Positions 1 through 5,557 of a stretch of 7,487 bases of DNA are shown here, one piece after another (positions within the stretch are counted from its first letter, which is position 1; every line of letters begins with the position of its first letter). Where the stretch lies: contig JASHYV010000185.1 of NCBI GenBank assembly GCA_030064695.1, positions 1 to 7,487 of the forward strand, read 5' to 3'. Both the position numbers and the translations under genes were made by a program. The notes below the pieces were generated by a model that saw only the letters and a program-made list of their open reading frames with translations, had not been told where the DNA came from and ran no database searches. This stretch comes from Thermoplasmata archaeon. Its GTDB lineage: Archaea; Thermoplasmatota; Thermoplasmata; UBA184.

Positions 1-610
1 CCTCGCTCCACCGGCCGGGGTGGATTCGGTCGAGCGGCACCGTGCGGAGCGCCGCCGCGATGGCGGAGGGTCCGATCGAAAGCCCCGTCAGACGCTCGGC
101 GAGGAACTCCTCGACCTTCTTTCCCTCGAGGTCAACCGACCGGGCGGAACGCTGGAAGTCGCGGCCGAGGATCTCGGCCACCCACGCGACCAGCTCCTCC
201 TCGAGCCAGGTCACTTCCTCCGAAGGATCGTGGCTGCCGGGCGCGACGAGGCGTCCCTCCGGATCCGTGGCGCCGCTCAAGTCGACCACTTGGATGAAGC
301 CGTCCGACGCGCGGAGATCGTCGAGGAACTTGTGCCCGAGTCCCTTCCCGAGATGCGCGCCGGGCACCAGCCCCGGCACGTCGACGAGACTGACGGGGAT
401 CCATCGGACCCCGTCGATGCACTTCGCGTTGCCCGGCGTGCAGGGCGTCCCCTTTTCGGGATGCGGGCACGGACTCCGGATCGCGGCGACGCCCCGGTTC
501 GGCGTCACGGTCGTGAACGGGTACGGCGCCATCGCCACGTCGAGCAGGGTGAGCGCGTTGAAGTAGGTCGACTTCCCGACGTTGGGCTTGCCGACCACCC
601 CGATCTCCAT
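1..610 (-). CDS. ychF: Archaeal Obg/YchF-family P-loop NTPase, C-terminus beyond left edge
   Basis: 203 codons of a TRAFAC-class, Obg/YchF-like NTPase are visible; the 3' end lies outside the window. Seen: the P-loop GKPNVGKST at residues 7-15, the switch I stretch APYPFTTVTPNRG at 28-40, and the G3 motif DVPGLVPG at 77-84 followed by the GAHLGKGLGHKFLDDLR block typical of Obg relatives. An insert with Cys48, Cys57 and Cys64 leading to CIDGVR resembles archaeal family members. The G4 motif and TGS domain would lie beyond the edge, so GTP versus ATP preference cannot be judged. YchF/OLA1 proteins are cytosolic and ribosome-associated. The ATG at 610 puts the P-loop at the usual place and has a GGGAG motif about 8 nt upstream. 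The gap to the adenosyltransferase gene upstream is 15 nt, so the two are probably co-transcribed. Family confidence is high; the exact symbol is less certain. Confidence 0.93.
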   Translation of the reverse strand, partial: MEIGVVGKPNVGKSTYFNALTLLDVAMAPYPFTTVTPNRGVAAIRSPCPHPEKGTPCTPGNAKCIDGVRWIPVSLVDVPGLVPGAHLGKGLGHKFLDDLRASDGFIQVVDLSGATDPEGRLVAPGSHDPSEEVTWLEEELVAWVAEILGRDFQRSARSVDLEGKKVEEFLAERLTGLSIGPSAIAAALRTVPLDRIHPGRWSE

Positions 611-625
611 CGATCGGCTCCCGGT

Positions 626-1201
626 TCAGGTCGAGTAGTCGGGTGCCGTTTCCGGTACCTTCAGGGCCGAGTTGGCCGCGAGGGCGAGGGCGAAGAAGAG
701 ATCGCTCAGCCGGTTCGCCCACTGCAGCAGTTCGTCGCGTTGCGGTTCCGTGCGGTGCAACGCCCACAGCTCTCGCTCCGCGCGACGGGAGACGGTCCGG
801 CACACGTGCAAGTGCGCGGACGCGACCGATCCCCCGGGCAGGGCGAAGTGCTTCAACGGCGGATGCTGCGCGTCGAACCGATCGATGTCGGCCTCGAGCC
901 GGCTCACGTGTCGAGCCTCGATGCGCGGCGTGTGGCCCCGGAAGCCCGGAGGGGCGGCCAGCTCCGACTGCGCGATGTACAGCTCGTGGGCGAGCCGGCG
1001 GAGCTCCGTGCGGATCTCGATCAGCGAGGGTTCGAGTGTCGCCTCGGTGAGACCGAGCTCGGCCCCCAGCTCGTCGTACGCGCCGTAGGCGCGGATGCGC
1101 GGCGAGTCCTTGTCTACGCGCGTCCCACCGGCGAGAGCGGTCGTCCCGCGGTCGCCGGTACGGGTGTAGAGACTCGGGATGCTCTCGCCTCCGGTCGCCA
1201 C
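626..1201 (-). CDS. PduO-type cob(I)alamin adenosyltransferase
   Basis: The predicted 191-residue cytosolic enzyme transfers the 5'-deoxyadenosyl group of ATP to cob(I)alamin, giving adenosylcobalamin, the cofactor of enzymes such as methylmalonyl-CoA mutase. The N-terminus has the ATP-binding signature YTRTGDRGTT (residues 12-21), then RVDKDSPRIRAYGAYDELGAELG-type sequence with DEL at 43-45. The C-terminal half has LPGGS (121-125), the RRAER motif (139-143) and NRLSD (163-167), all hallmark blocks of the PduO/MMAB family. Length is normal for a single-domain ATR. The GTG at 1201 is the first suitable start before the signature; no clear Shine-Dalgarno precedes it, so it may be translationally coupled to the small zinc-ribbon frame that overlaps its 5' end by 88 nt. 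No cobalamin-dependent enzyme or other B12 gene is in the window. CobA- and EutT-type families are excluded by the motifs. Confidence 0.95.
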   Translation of the reverse strand: MATGGESIPSLYTRTGDRGTTALAGGTRVDKDSPRIRAYGAYDELGAELGLTEATLEPSLIEIRTELRRLAHELYIAQSELAAPPGFRGHTPRIEARHVSRLEADIDRFDAQHPPLKHFALPGGSVASAHLHVCRTVSRRAERELWALHRTEPQRDELLQWANRLSDLFFALALAANSALKVPETAPDYST

Positions 1202-1341
1202 GGCAGCTGGTCGAGCGGAGAGCTCAGTCCGTGGACGGGGCAGTACGAGATGTGCAGCACCTCATTATGCTTCGCGTCCTGACGGCACAGTCGGCAGATG
1301 AATCCGCTCCGCTCGCTCCAGGCGATCCCCATCGGCTCCAT
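1114..1341 (-). CDS. Small zinc-ribbon-like protein overlapping the adenosyltransferase gene
   Basis: 75 codons. The first ~46 residues lie outside the adenosyltransferase gene and contain Cys16-x2-Cys19 and Cys34-x2-His37, with further His25 and His30: a plausible single zinc-binding knuckle (CRLC ... YCPVHG). The last ~29 residues are out of frame within the 5' end of the adenosyltransferase gene and are Arg/Pro/Ala-rich, as expected of an overprinted frame. The ATG at 1341 has a weak AAGGG about 8 nt upstream and lies 21 nt after the ribbon-helix-helix stop, so it fits as the second gene of the operon. I do not recognise the family. The ordered cysteine and histidine spacing supports a real gene; the 88-nt overlap, unusually long, argues for caution. 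Alternatively, the unique part could be leader sequence or the remnant of a longer gene whose original end was lost. Confidence 0.55.
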   Translation of the reverse strand: MEPMGIAWSERSGFICRLCRQDAKHNEVLHISYCPVHGLSSPLDQLPWRPEARASRVSTPVPATAGRPLSPVGRA

Positions 1342-1362
1342 GTTGCAACCCTTGTCGAGGAC

Positions 1363-1761
1363 CTAGCGCCCGAGGAGTCCCCGTCCCTCGCGATCCGCCC
1401 GCCGCCGGTGCTCCCGTCCTGCCGCGCTCGACTTGGCTCGGTCGCGCAGCGTCGGGAGGCGCTCGGCGTGGGTCCGCACCAGCTCCCCGAACCCGAGGTG
1501 GACGACGAGCGCGAGCGCGCTGTCCAGGTCCCGGGCGTATCCGTCCTCGACGATCTCCTCGAGCTCGTTCCGGAGCGTGGCGGGCAACTCCACTGCGGTG
1601 GTCGGCGTCTCGACCGCAGCGCGCACCAGCGCCCGCACCGCCTCGGAGCGGTTCGGCAGATCGTGGTCGCGTCGGAACCTCTCGAGGAGCGACTCTTCCT
1701 CGAGCGAGAGGCGCACGCCGAGGAAGTGGGTCGCGGGAGCCGGGGCTCGAGCGGTCCGCAC
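1363..1761 (-). CDS. Ribbon-helix-helix (CopG/NikR-like) transcriptional regulator
   Basis: 132 residues. After a short Ala/Pro-rich arm, residues 13-51 match a ribbon-helix-helix fold: a β-strand (FLGVRLS), helix 1 (EEESLLERFRRDH) and a turn with N-R-S-E (37-40) leading into helix 2 (AVRALVRAAVE). Residues 59-95 form a second helical block (LRNELEEIVEDGYARDLDSALALVVHLGFGELV) that could be a diverged second RHH or a dimerisation domain; the C-terminal ~25 residues are basic and probably disordered. The His and Cys ligands of the NikR nickel site and its ACT domain are absent, so it is not NikR itself. The GTG at 1761 is chosen because a TATA-like box sits about 26 bp upstream, which suggests a leaderless transcript. 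An inverted repeat lies directly before the start, so autorepression of the downstream operon is likely. The ligand, if any, is unknown. Confidence 0.82.
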   Translation of the reverse strand: MRTARAPAPATHFLGVRLSLEEESLLERFRRDHDLPNRSEAVRALVRAAVETPTTAVELPATLRNELEEIVEDGYARDLDSALALVVHLGFGELVRTHAERLPTLRDRAKSSAAGREHRRRADREGRGLLGR

Positions 1762-1763
1762 GC

Positions 1764-1780
1764 GTTTAACAGAATTAAAC
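1764..1780 (-). promoter_or_regulatory. Inverted-repeat candidate operator of the RHH regulator
   Basis: A perfect 6-bp inverted repeat, GTTTAA-CAGAA-TTAAAC, ends 2 bp before the GTG start (1761) and begins just after the TATA-like box. Short AT-rich palindromes between TATA box and start are typical archaeal repressor sites, and RHH dimers bind such repeats. The 8-mer TTTAACAG (1765-1772) recurs at 1808-1815, 43 bp away, and could be a second half-site. Confidence 0.6.
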
Positions 1781-1782
1781 GG

Positions 1783-1791
1783 CTATTTAGT
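1783..1791 (-). promoter_or_regulatory. TATA-like box of the RHH-ATR-YchF operon
   Basis: On the minus strand the sequence reads ACTAAATAGC, an AT-rich island in an otherwise very GC-rich region. Its centre (~1787) is about 26 bp from the GTG at 1761, the expected distance from an archaeal TATA box to a transcription start at the first base of the start codon. No Shine-Dalgarno motif is present, in keeping with leaderless translation. Confidence 0.55.
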
Positions 1792-1840
1792 TATTGTGTG
1801 ACCGCAATTTAACAGCCGTCCCCGACCCGCCGGACGCCTC

Positions 1841-1880
1841 GAGCGCGAGTGCGGTCGAGCACGGAGCGAGAGTGCGGTCG
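1841..1880 (+). repeat. Tandem 17-bp direct repeat upstream of the small cysteine protein
   Basis: GAGCGCGAGTGCGGTCG (1841-1857) and GAGCGAGAGTGCGGTCG (1864-1880) match at 16 of 17 positions and are spaced 23 bp start to start, about two helical turns. They lie between the AT-rich divergent promoter island (1764-1813) and the small cysteine-protein gene at 1916. They could be paired regulator sites on one DNA face or a simple local duplication; no function is shown. Confidence 0.6.
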
Positions 1881-1915
1881 GCAGGAACTTGAGCGGGGAC
1901 CGGCTTTGGCCCGAC

Positions 1916-2131
1916 ATGGCGTACGAGCTGACCGCCATCTGCGACGCCTGCGGCACGCGGGTGAGGTTCCAGGTCAACCGGATGAGGGTCCCTCGCCCCT
2001 TGCCCGCGGGATGGACCCACGTCCATCGCGGAGGCCGGCCCGGAGCGATCACGACCGAGATCGGGATCGCTTGCTCGCGCGCCTGCCTGCCGAAGGCGCG
2101 CAAGATCCTGCTCGAACGCCGCGCCGGCTAG
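1916..2131 (+). CDS. Small four-cysteine putative zinc-binding protein
   Basis: 71 residues if started at the ATG at 1916; a TTG at 1889 in the same frame would add nine residues with no clear benefit. Cys9-x2-Cys12 (CDACG) near the N-terminus and Cys53-x3-Cys57 (CSRAC) near the C-terminus flank a middle part with a GWTHVH segment. This CxxC ... GW ... CxxxC layout resembles small treble-clef or zinc-ribbon proteins of the type CDxCG ... GW ... FCSxxC, so one structural zinc ion is likely. The protein is basic, without membrane segment or signal peptide, and probably cytosolic. It stands alone, divergent from the RHH operon and convergent with the channel gene. No Shine-Dalgarno or good TATA box sits directly before it; transcription may start from the AT-rich region near 1806-1813. 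The family is not recognised and the function unknown. Confidence 0.7.
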   Translation: MAYELTAICDACGTRVRFQVNRMRVPRPLPAGWTHVHRGGRPGAITTEIGIACSRACLPKARKILLERRAG

Positions 2132-2155
2132 GTCGGGCAAGGGCCGGGGCGCGGA

Positions 2156-2175
2156 GTTCGCGTTCGTACGCGAAC
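2156..2175. terminator. Hairpin in the convergent intergenic gap, possible bidirectional terminator
   Basis: GTTCGCG (2156-2162) pairs perfectly with CGCGAAC (2169-2175) across a 6-nt loop; an overlapping alternative pairs CGTTCG (2161-2166) with CGAACG (2171-2176). It sits between the stop of the small cysteine protein (2131) and the stop of the channel gene (2201), which converge here. There is no T-tract, which archaeal termination normally uses, so the role is tentative. Confidence 0.35.
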
Positions 2176-2200
2176 GGGGCGGGGCCGCTCGGCCGATCGA

Positions 2201-3013
2201 TCAGGGCGTCGGGCTCTTCGGGGTCTCGGCCGGAGCCCGGGAGTCGCTCGAGAGGGCGGGAGCTCGGAGCGCGCTGCCCCGGGCCTTGTCGAGCTCCTCG
2301 GTCAGCCGACGGTTCGCTTCCGCCAGCACCGGCTCCCGGTCCTCGGGCCGCCGGACCATCAGCGTCAGCACGAGGTCGCTCGACTGCGTCGACCGCGCCT
2401 TCGTCGTGAAGACCGGCGGGTAGCGCCGATCGAGACGGGTGCGGAGCTTGGCGAGCGCCTTCACCATGTCGCTCTCGAACGTGGCCAGGTCGACCGAGGC
2501 CGGGAGCGTGATCGGGACGGTGAGCTCCTTCCACGCCTGCGGGGTCAGGTTCACGATCGGCTCGCGGAGCATCCGCGCATTCGGAAGCGCGACCATGGTG
2601 TCGTCCTCGGTGAGGAGCACGGTGGTCATCGCATTCACCTCGATCACCTTCCCGGCGAACTCCCCGACCCGGACCGTGTCGCCGACCTTGAACGGCGAAT
2701 AGACGTCCGCGAAGTACTTCGCCCCGAAGTTCTCCAGCGGCAGCCTCAGCGCGACGACCCCGGCGATGCCGAGCAGCGCGATCACGACGAGGAGGACGTA
2801 GACGGCCACGCCGGCCTGCTGGACGGCGATGACGATCCCGACCAGCCAGACGAGGAGGAAGCCGAGGCGCTGGGCGGCCGAGCTCACCGACGGGTTGCTC
2901 TGGCGCATCAGCCCGCGGATCAGGAGGCTCGTGAGCGCCGCGATCACGGCGGTGATGCCGAGCGTGACGCCGAAGTAGATGGCCGGCCAGAACATCGACG
3001 GAATCGTGAACAT
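2201..3013 (-). CDS. MscS-family small-conductance mechanosensitive channel
   Basis: The 270-residue membrane protein opens under membrane tension and releases solutes during hypo-osmotic shock. Three hydrophobic segments are visible: residues ~9-33, ~48-68 and ~70-90. The third runs into the pore-lining stretch, and the β-domain follows with YSPFKVGDTVRVG (105-117), a core MscS signature, GKVIEVNAMTTVLLTEDDTMVALPN (from 121) and REPIVNLT (150-157). The C-terminal α/β domain extends to ~245, and the last ~25 residues are Ser/Pro/Ala-rich and probably disordered. Length is close to E. coli MscS (286). The ATG at 3013 is supported by a GGAGG about 9 nt upstream, inside the end of the glycosyltransferase gene; the gap between the two genes is 4 nt, so they form one operon. 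The symbol is left empty because archaeal MscS paralogues are many. Confidence 0.93.
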   Translation of the reverse strand: MFTIPSMFWPAIYFGVTLGITAVIAALTSLLIRGLMRQSNPSVSSAAQRLGFLLVWLVGIVIAVQQAGVAVYVLLVVIALLGIAGVVALRLPLENFGAKYFADVYSPFKVGDTVRVGEFAGKVIEVNAMTTVLLTEDDTMVALPNARMLREPIVNLTPQAWKELTVPITLPASVDLATFESDMVKALAKLRTRLDRRYPPVFTTKARSTQSSDLVLTLMVRRPEDREPVLAEANRRLTEELDKARGSALRAPALSSDSRAPAETPKSPTP

Positions 3014-3017
3014 GGGC

Positions 3018-4394
3018 TCAGGCCTCCACGGCCCGGCCCACGAGGCGGGATTCCGTCTTGACCGCCGCGTCCAGCGTGCAGGCCCGGGCGCTCTTGAGGC
3101 CGTTCTCGCCGAGACGCTTCCGGAGCGAGCCCCGGTCCCGGAGCAACCGGCCCATCCGTTCGACGAGGGACTCCGGGTCCGCTGGGTCGAAGAGCAACCC
3201 GTTCTCGCCGTCGCGGATCAGCTCCGCGACCCCCGCCGGCGCGGAAACGATCGTCGGGGTGCGGTGCAGCCAGCTCTCGATCACGACCAAGCCGAACCCC
3301 TCGCGCCCCGACGGCAGGATCGAGAACGCGCTGCGTTCGTACAGCGCGTCCAGCTCCGGCTGGGTCACGTGACCGGTGAGGACCACCCGCTCGGCGATCC
3401 CGAGGGAGGCGATCCGCTCCTCGAGATGGCGACGCCAGAGCGCGCCCTTCGAGAGCCCGACACCCTGGGCGGCGCTCGAGAAGCTCCCATTACCGGCCAG
3501 CACGAGCTTGAGCCGCGGATGGTCCGGCACGAGCTGCGCGACGGCGTCGACGACCCGGTCCTGACCCTTCGCGGGATCCATCCGGCCCACCACGAGCGCG
3601 ACGACGTCGCTGGCCTCGAGCCCGCGGGCCCCAGTGACCGCCGCGACCTCGGCGGGATCGGGGTGCCCGTACTCCGACGGATCCACGTACGGGTAGATCC
3701 GTTCGACGCGGCCCTTGTGGCCGAACTCCCGGAGCGCGTTCCGATAGGTGTCGGAGCTCACCACGACCACGTCGTACGCGTCGAGGTACGTGGTCATGAT
3801 CGGCCACCAGGGCTCGGGCACGAGACCCGGATCGAACGGGATGTGCCAGCGGTAGATCTTGGGCTTCAGCGTACCGACCATGTGCCCGATCGGGAGCTGC
3901 TGGAAGTCGTGGATGTAGAACAGGTCGAAGTCATGCTCGGTGTCGAGCGAGCGGATCAGCTCGGCGGTGGTCCGATTGTAGAAGGTGTACTCGCCGTAGT
4001 CGTCGGTCCAGAAGAGGTCCCGGGCGAGCTGCGAGTCGGAGAGGCCGTGGACGGCGGTCCAGATCGCCTCCTTGGCCTTCCCGTACCCTCCCATCCGGTC
4101 CGGGTCGATCGCTACATTGTGGAGCGTGATACCTCCGGGGAGCGCCACCGTCTCGGGCGCGTACGGGTTGAGCGAGACCCAGTGCACGTCGCTCCAGACG
4201 CCGTCGGCGATCAGCCGCTTCGCGAGGGGGTACACCATCCGGGTGACGCCCCCGGGAGAGAATCGATAGTCGGTTCCCTCCTCGAGCTTCGTGAAGTCCG
4301 CCTCGATCTCCCAGAGGGTCTCGACGCCGTCCTTCGGAGGAAGGAACTGCACGAGGGGCGTCTGGGTGTTGATGAGCACGCTGAGCGGCTTCAT
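3018..4394 (-). CDS. Family 4 glycosyltransferase (GT-B fold), TreT-like
   Basis: The 458-residue cytosolic GT-B enzyme should transfer a sugar from a nucleotide-sugar donor with retention of configuration. The C-terminal Rossmann domain has the GT4 pattern: VVGRMDPAKGQDRVVDAV (from 268), LAGNG (299-303), VVLTGHV (337-343) and the donor-binding E-x7-E motif with Glu365 and Glu373 in PSGREGFGLVVIE. The N-terminal acceptor domain has SPGGVTRMVYPLAKRL (from 46), IHDFQQLP (161-168) and YRWHIPFDP (181-189), which recalls trehalose synthase (TreT) and related GT4 enzymes with an HD-x-Q / W-x-H-x-D layout. The acceptor cannot be read from sequence: trehalose or another solute and a surface glycan are both possible. 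The first gene of an operon with the MscS channel, it starts at the ATG at 4394. GAGGGG lies ~13 nt upstream, a poor ribosome site. Confidence is high for GT4, low for TreT activity. Confidence 0.9.
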   Translation of the reverse strand: MKPLSVLINTQTPLVQFLPPKDGVETLWEIEADFTKLEEGTDYRFSPGGVTRMVYPLAKRLIADGVWSDVHWVSLNPYAPETVALPGGITLHNVAIDPDRMGGYGKAKEAIWTAVHGLSDSQLARDLFWTDDYGEYTFYNRTTAELIRSLDTEHDFDLFYIHDFQQLPIGHMVGTLKPKIYRWHIPFDPGLVPEPWWPIMTTYLDAYDVVVVSSDTYRNALREFGHKGRVERIYPYVDPSEYGHPDPAEVAAVTGARGLEASDVVALVVGRMDPAKGQDRVVDAVAQLVPDHPRLKLVLAGNGSFSSAAQGVGLSKGALWRRHLEERIASLGIAERVVLTGHVTQPELDALYERSAFSILPSGREGFGLVVIESWLHRTPTIVSAPAGVAELIRDGENGLLFDPADPESLVERMGRLLRDRGSLRKRLGENGLKSARACTLDAAVKTESRLVGRAVEA

Positions 4395-4661
4395 TGTTGA
4401 ATTCCTACCCCTCAGGTCCGGCCCGTACGAAATTCGGGTCGGTCGGAAGGCTCAGCCCAATCCGCCCTCCGGCACGCCACCCGATGCCGGGCCAACCCCC
4501 TCGAGGGGAAGTTCGGAAACCTTGTGCTTCGAAGCCTCGGAGGTATAACTAGACGCGTTCTCCAGTGGCAATCGAGAACGAGAAATGCGTCCCTCCGGCA
4601 CGTCCTCCCGCACGCTCCCACAGAACATTCAGCTCAGCTTATATAAGCGAATGAGTATGGC
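4395..4661. promoter_or_regulatory. Divergent intergenic region between the GT4-MscS and ArsR operons
   Basis: No gene is supported in these 267 bp. It holds a perfect 12-bp palindrome CCCCTCGAGGGG (4497-4508), two copies of the 12-mer CCCTCCGGCACG (4465-4476 and 4591-4602), and an AT-rich island GGTATAACTAGA (4542-4553) that could serve as a TATA box on either strand. An AATTTCG-like element (minus strand, ~4430) lies ~36 bp before the GT4 start. The ArsR promoter occupies the right end. I looked for tRNA-like T-loops and found none. Confidence 0.5.
4637..4648 (+). promoter_or_regulatory. Palindromic TATA box and candidate ArsR operator
   Basis: GCTTATATAAGC is a perfect 12-bp palindrome whose core TTATATAA is a near-ideal archaeal TATA box. 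Its centre lies 20 bp before the ATG at 4662 and ~26 bp before an in-frame GTG at 4668, so the transcript is probably leaderless or nearly so. CATTC (4626-4630) and GAATG (4649-4653) add an outer inverted repeat. A dimeric regulator bound here would block TBP, as expected for an autorepressor. Confidence 0.7.
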
Positions 4662-5039
4662 ATGGATGTGACGCGGTCGGGCCTCACGTTTCAGATCCTC
4701 GCAGACCCGAGCCGTCGTCGTATCCTCGAGCATCTTCGCCCCGGCGAGCGATCCGTCGGAACACTCGTCACCGAACTCGGCCTCTCCCAGCCCGGGGTCT
4801 CTCGGCATCTCCGAATCCTGCATCACGCCGGGTTCGTGCGATCCCGGGCCGAAGGCCAGCACCGGTTCTACTCGCTCCGACGCGAACCGTTCCGAGAGCT
4901 GGATGCGTGGATTCAGCAGTACCGCAGCCTGGTCGAAGGACGACTCGACCGGATCGAACAGCTGGTGAAGTCGGAGGGCGCCGAGACGAACGCGACGGCC
5001 GGTGCGACGACCAGGAGCCCCACATGGAAACCGAAGTAG
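4662..5039 (+). CDS. ArsR-family winged-helix transcriptional regulator
   Basis: 125 residues with a winged helix-turn-helix: ILADPSRRRILEHLRPGER (12-30), the HTH LVTELGLSQPGVSRHLRIL (35-53; recognition helix SQPGVSRHLRIL) and a wing with HHAGFVRSRAEGQHRFYSL (54-72). The ELCVCDL metal site of ArsR/SmtB is missing and there are no cysteines, so metal sensing of the classical type is unlikely; it resembles SdpR-like and other non-metal ArsR repressors. Residues ~76-105 form an amphipathic dimerisation helix; the last ~20 are Thr/Ala-rich. Its 3' end overlaps the SRPBCC gene by 16 nt. ArsR regulators are often found next to AHSA1/SRPBCC genes, and this pairing suggests a small organic ligand. 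The ATG at 4662 is used; the TATA spacing also allows a GTG at 4668, shortening the protein by two residues. Confidence 0.93.
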   Translation: MDVTRSGLTFQILADPSRRRILEHLRPGERSVGTLVTELGLSQPGVSRHLRILHHAGFVRSRAEGQHRFYSLRREPFRELDAWIQQYRSLVEGRLDRIEQLVKSEGAETNATAGATTRSPTWKPK

Positions 5040-5557
5040 AGTCTCGACCGGCCGGAGTCGACAAGGGCGAATTCGCGCGGGCCGGCGAGCTCGAGAACGT
5101 GGTGACCCGGGTCTTTCACGCCCGGCCCGAGCGCGTCTTCCGCTTCTTCACCGACCCCGCCACCTTCCCCTACGTCTTCTCCCCGGACCCGAACCGGGTC
5201 ACGATCGAAGAGCTGGCGCTTCGCCCCGGGGGCCGATACTCGGTCGTGGTCCGGTTCCCGAACGGGGTCACGATGCGGTTTAAGGGCGAGTTCCAGGAGA
5301 TCGATCCGCCGCGGCGCATCGTGAACACCTTCTCGGCGAGCTCCTGGGGGGACGTGGTGGCCCTGGAGACCGACACGTTCGAACCGGTGGGAGAGTTCAC
5401 CCGCGTGACCGTACGGTACCGGTTCCCGACCCGTGCGGATCGGGACCGAATGCGGGGCGGGGACGCCGAGGGCGGGACGTTCGAGGTCTGGGACAACATC
5501 GACCGACTCCTGCAGGAGCCGCCGAACCGCGAGCCGCGTCGGGAGGGATCGGCATGA
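5024..5557 (+). CDS. AHSA1/SRPBCC-domain ligand-binding-fold protein
   Basis: 177 residues. From ~26 to ~165 the protein matches the AHSA1-like SRPBCC (START-related helix-grip) fold: VVTRVFHARPERVFRFFTDPATFPYVF (first strand and helices), LRPGGRYSVVVRFPNGVTMRFKGEFQEIDPPRRIVNTF (β-sheet with the usual 'G-x-F-x-EIDPPRRIV' turn) and a long C-terminal helix, GTFEVWDNIDRLLQ. Such domains hold a deep hydrophobic pocket; in the family some bind lipids or aromatic compounds and others assist Hsp90, which archaea mostly lack, so ligand binding is the likelier role. A GGAG motif 6 nt upstream fixes the ATG at 5024, inside the end of the ArsR gene, rather than an earlier in-frame ATG at 4907 that would lie deep in ArsR. 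Its stop overlaps the next start (ATGA at 5554). Ligand unknown. Confidence 0.92.
   Translation: METEVESRPAGVDKGEFARAGELENVVTRVFHARPERVFRFFTDPATFPYVFSPDPNRVTIEELALRPGGRYSVVVRFPNGVTMRFKGEFQEIDPPRRIVNTFSASSWGDVVALETDTFEPVGEFTRVTVRYRFPTRADRDRMRGGDAEGGTFEVWDNIDRLLQEPPNREPRREGSA

Noticed and set aside
20..1282. Long plus-strand open frame (420 codons) opposite the adenosyltransferase and YchF genes
   Set aside because: It is antisense to two well-recognised proteins, is Arg/Glu-rich with no motif, and is explained by third-position GC bias.
1363..1761. RHH protein as the antitoxin of a toxin-antitoxin pair
   Set aside because: No toxin-like gene follows; the next frames are a zinc-ribbon protein and a metabolic enzyme, so an ordinary regulator is simpler.
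2979..4400. Plus-strand open frame (473 codons) opposite the glycosyltransferase
   Set aside because: It mirrors the GT4 gene almost exactly. The GT4 frame has clear motifs, while this one is low-complexity Arg/Glu/Asp/Pro sequence.
4412..4621. 69-codon minus-strand frame in the divergent intergenic region
   Set aside because: Its composition is typical of non-coding GC-rich sequence, it shows no ordered motif, and it contains the palindrome and repeats.
4395..4661. Possible tRNA or structured RNA gene in the longest gap
   Set aside because: No GGTTCGA-like T-loop or cloverleaf-compatible arms could be found on either strand.
4585..4671. 28-codon plus-strand frame running through the ArsR promoter
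   Set aside because: It is short, has no ribosome site, includes the TATA palindrome and overlaps the ArsR start out of frame.
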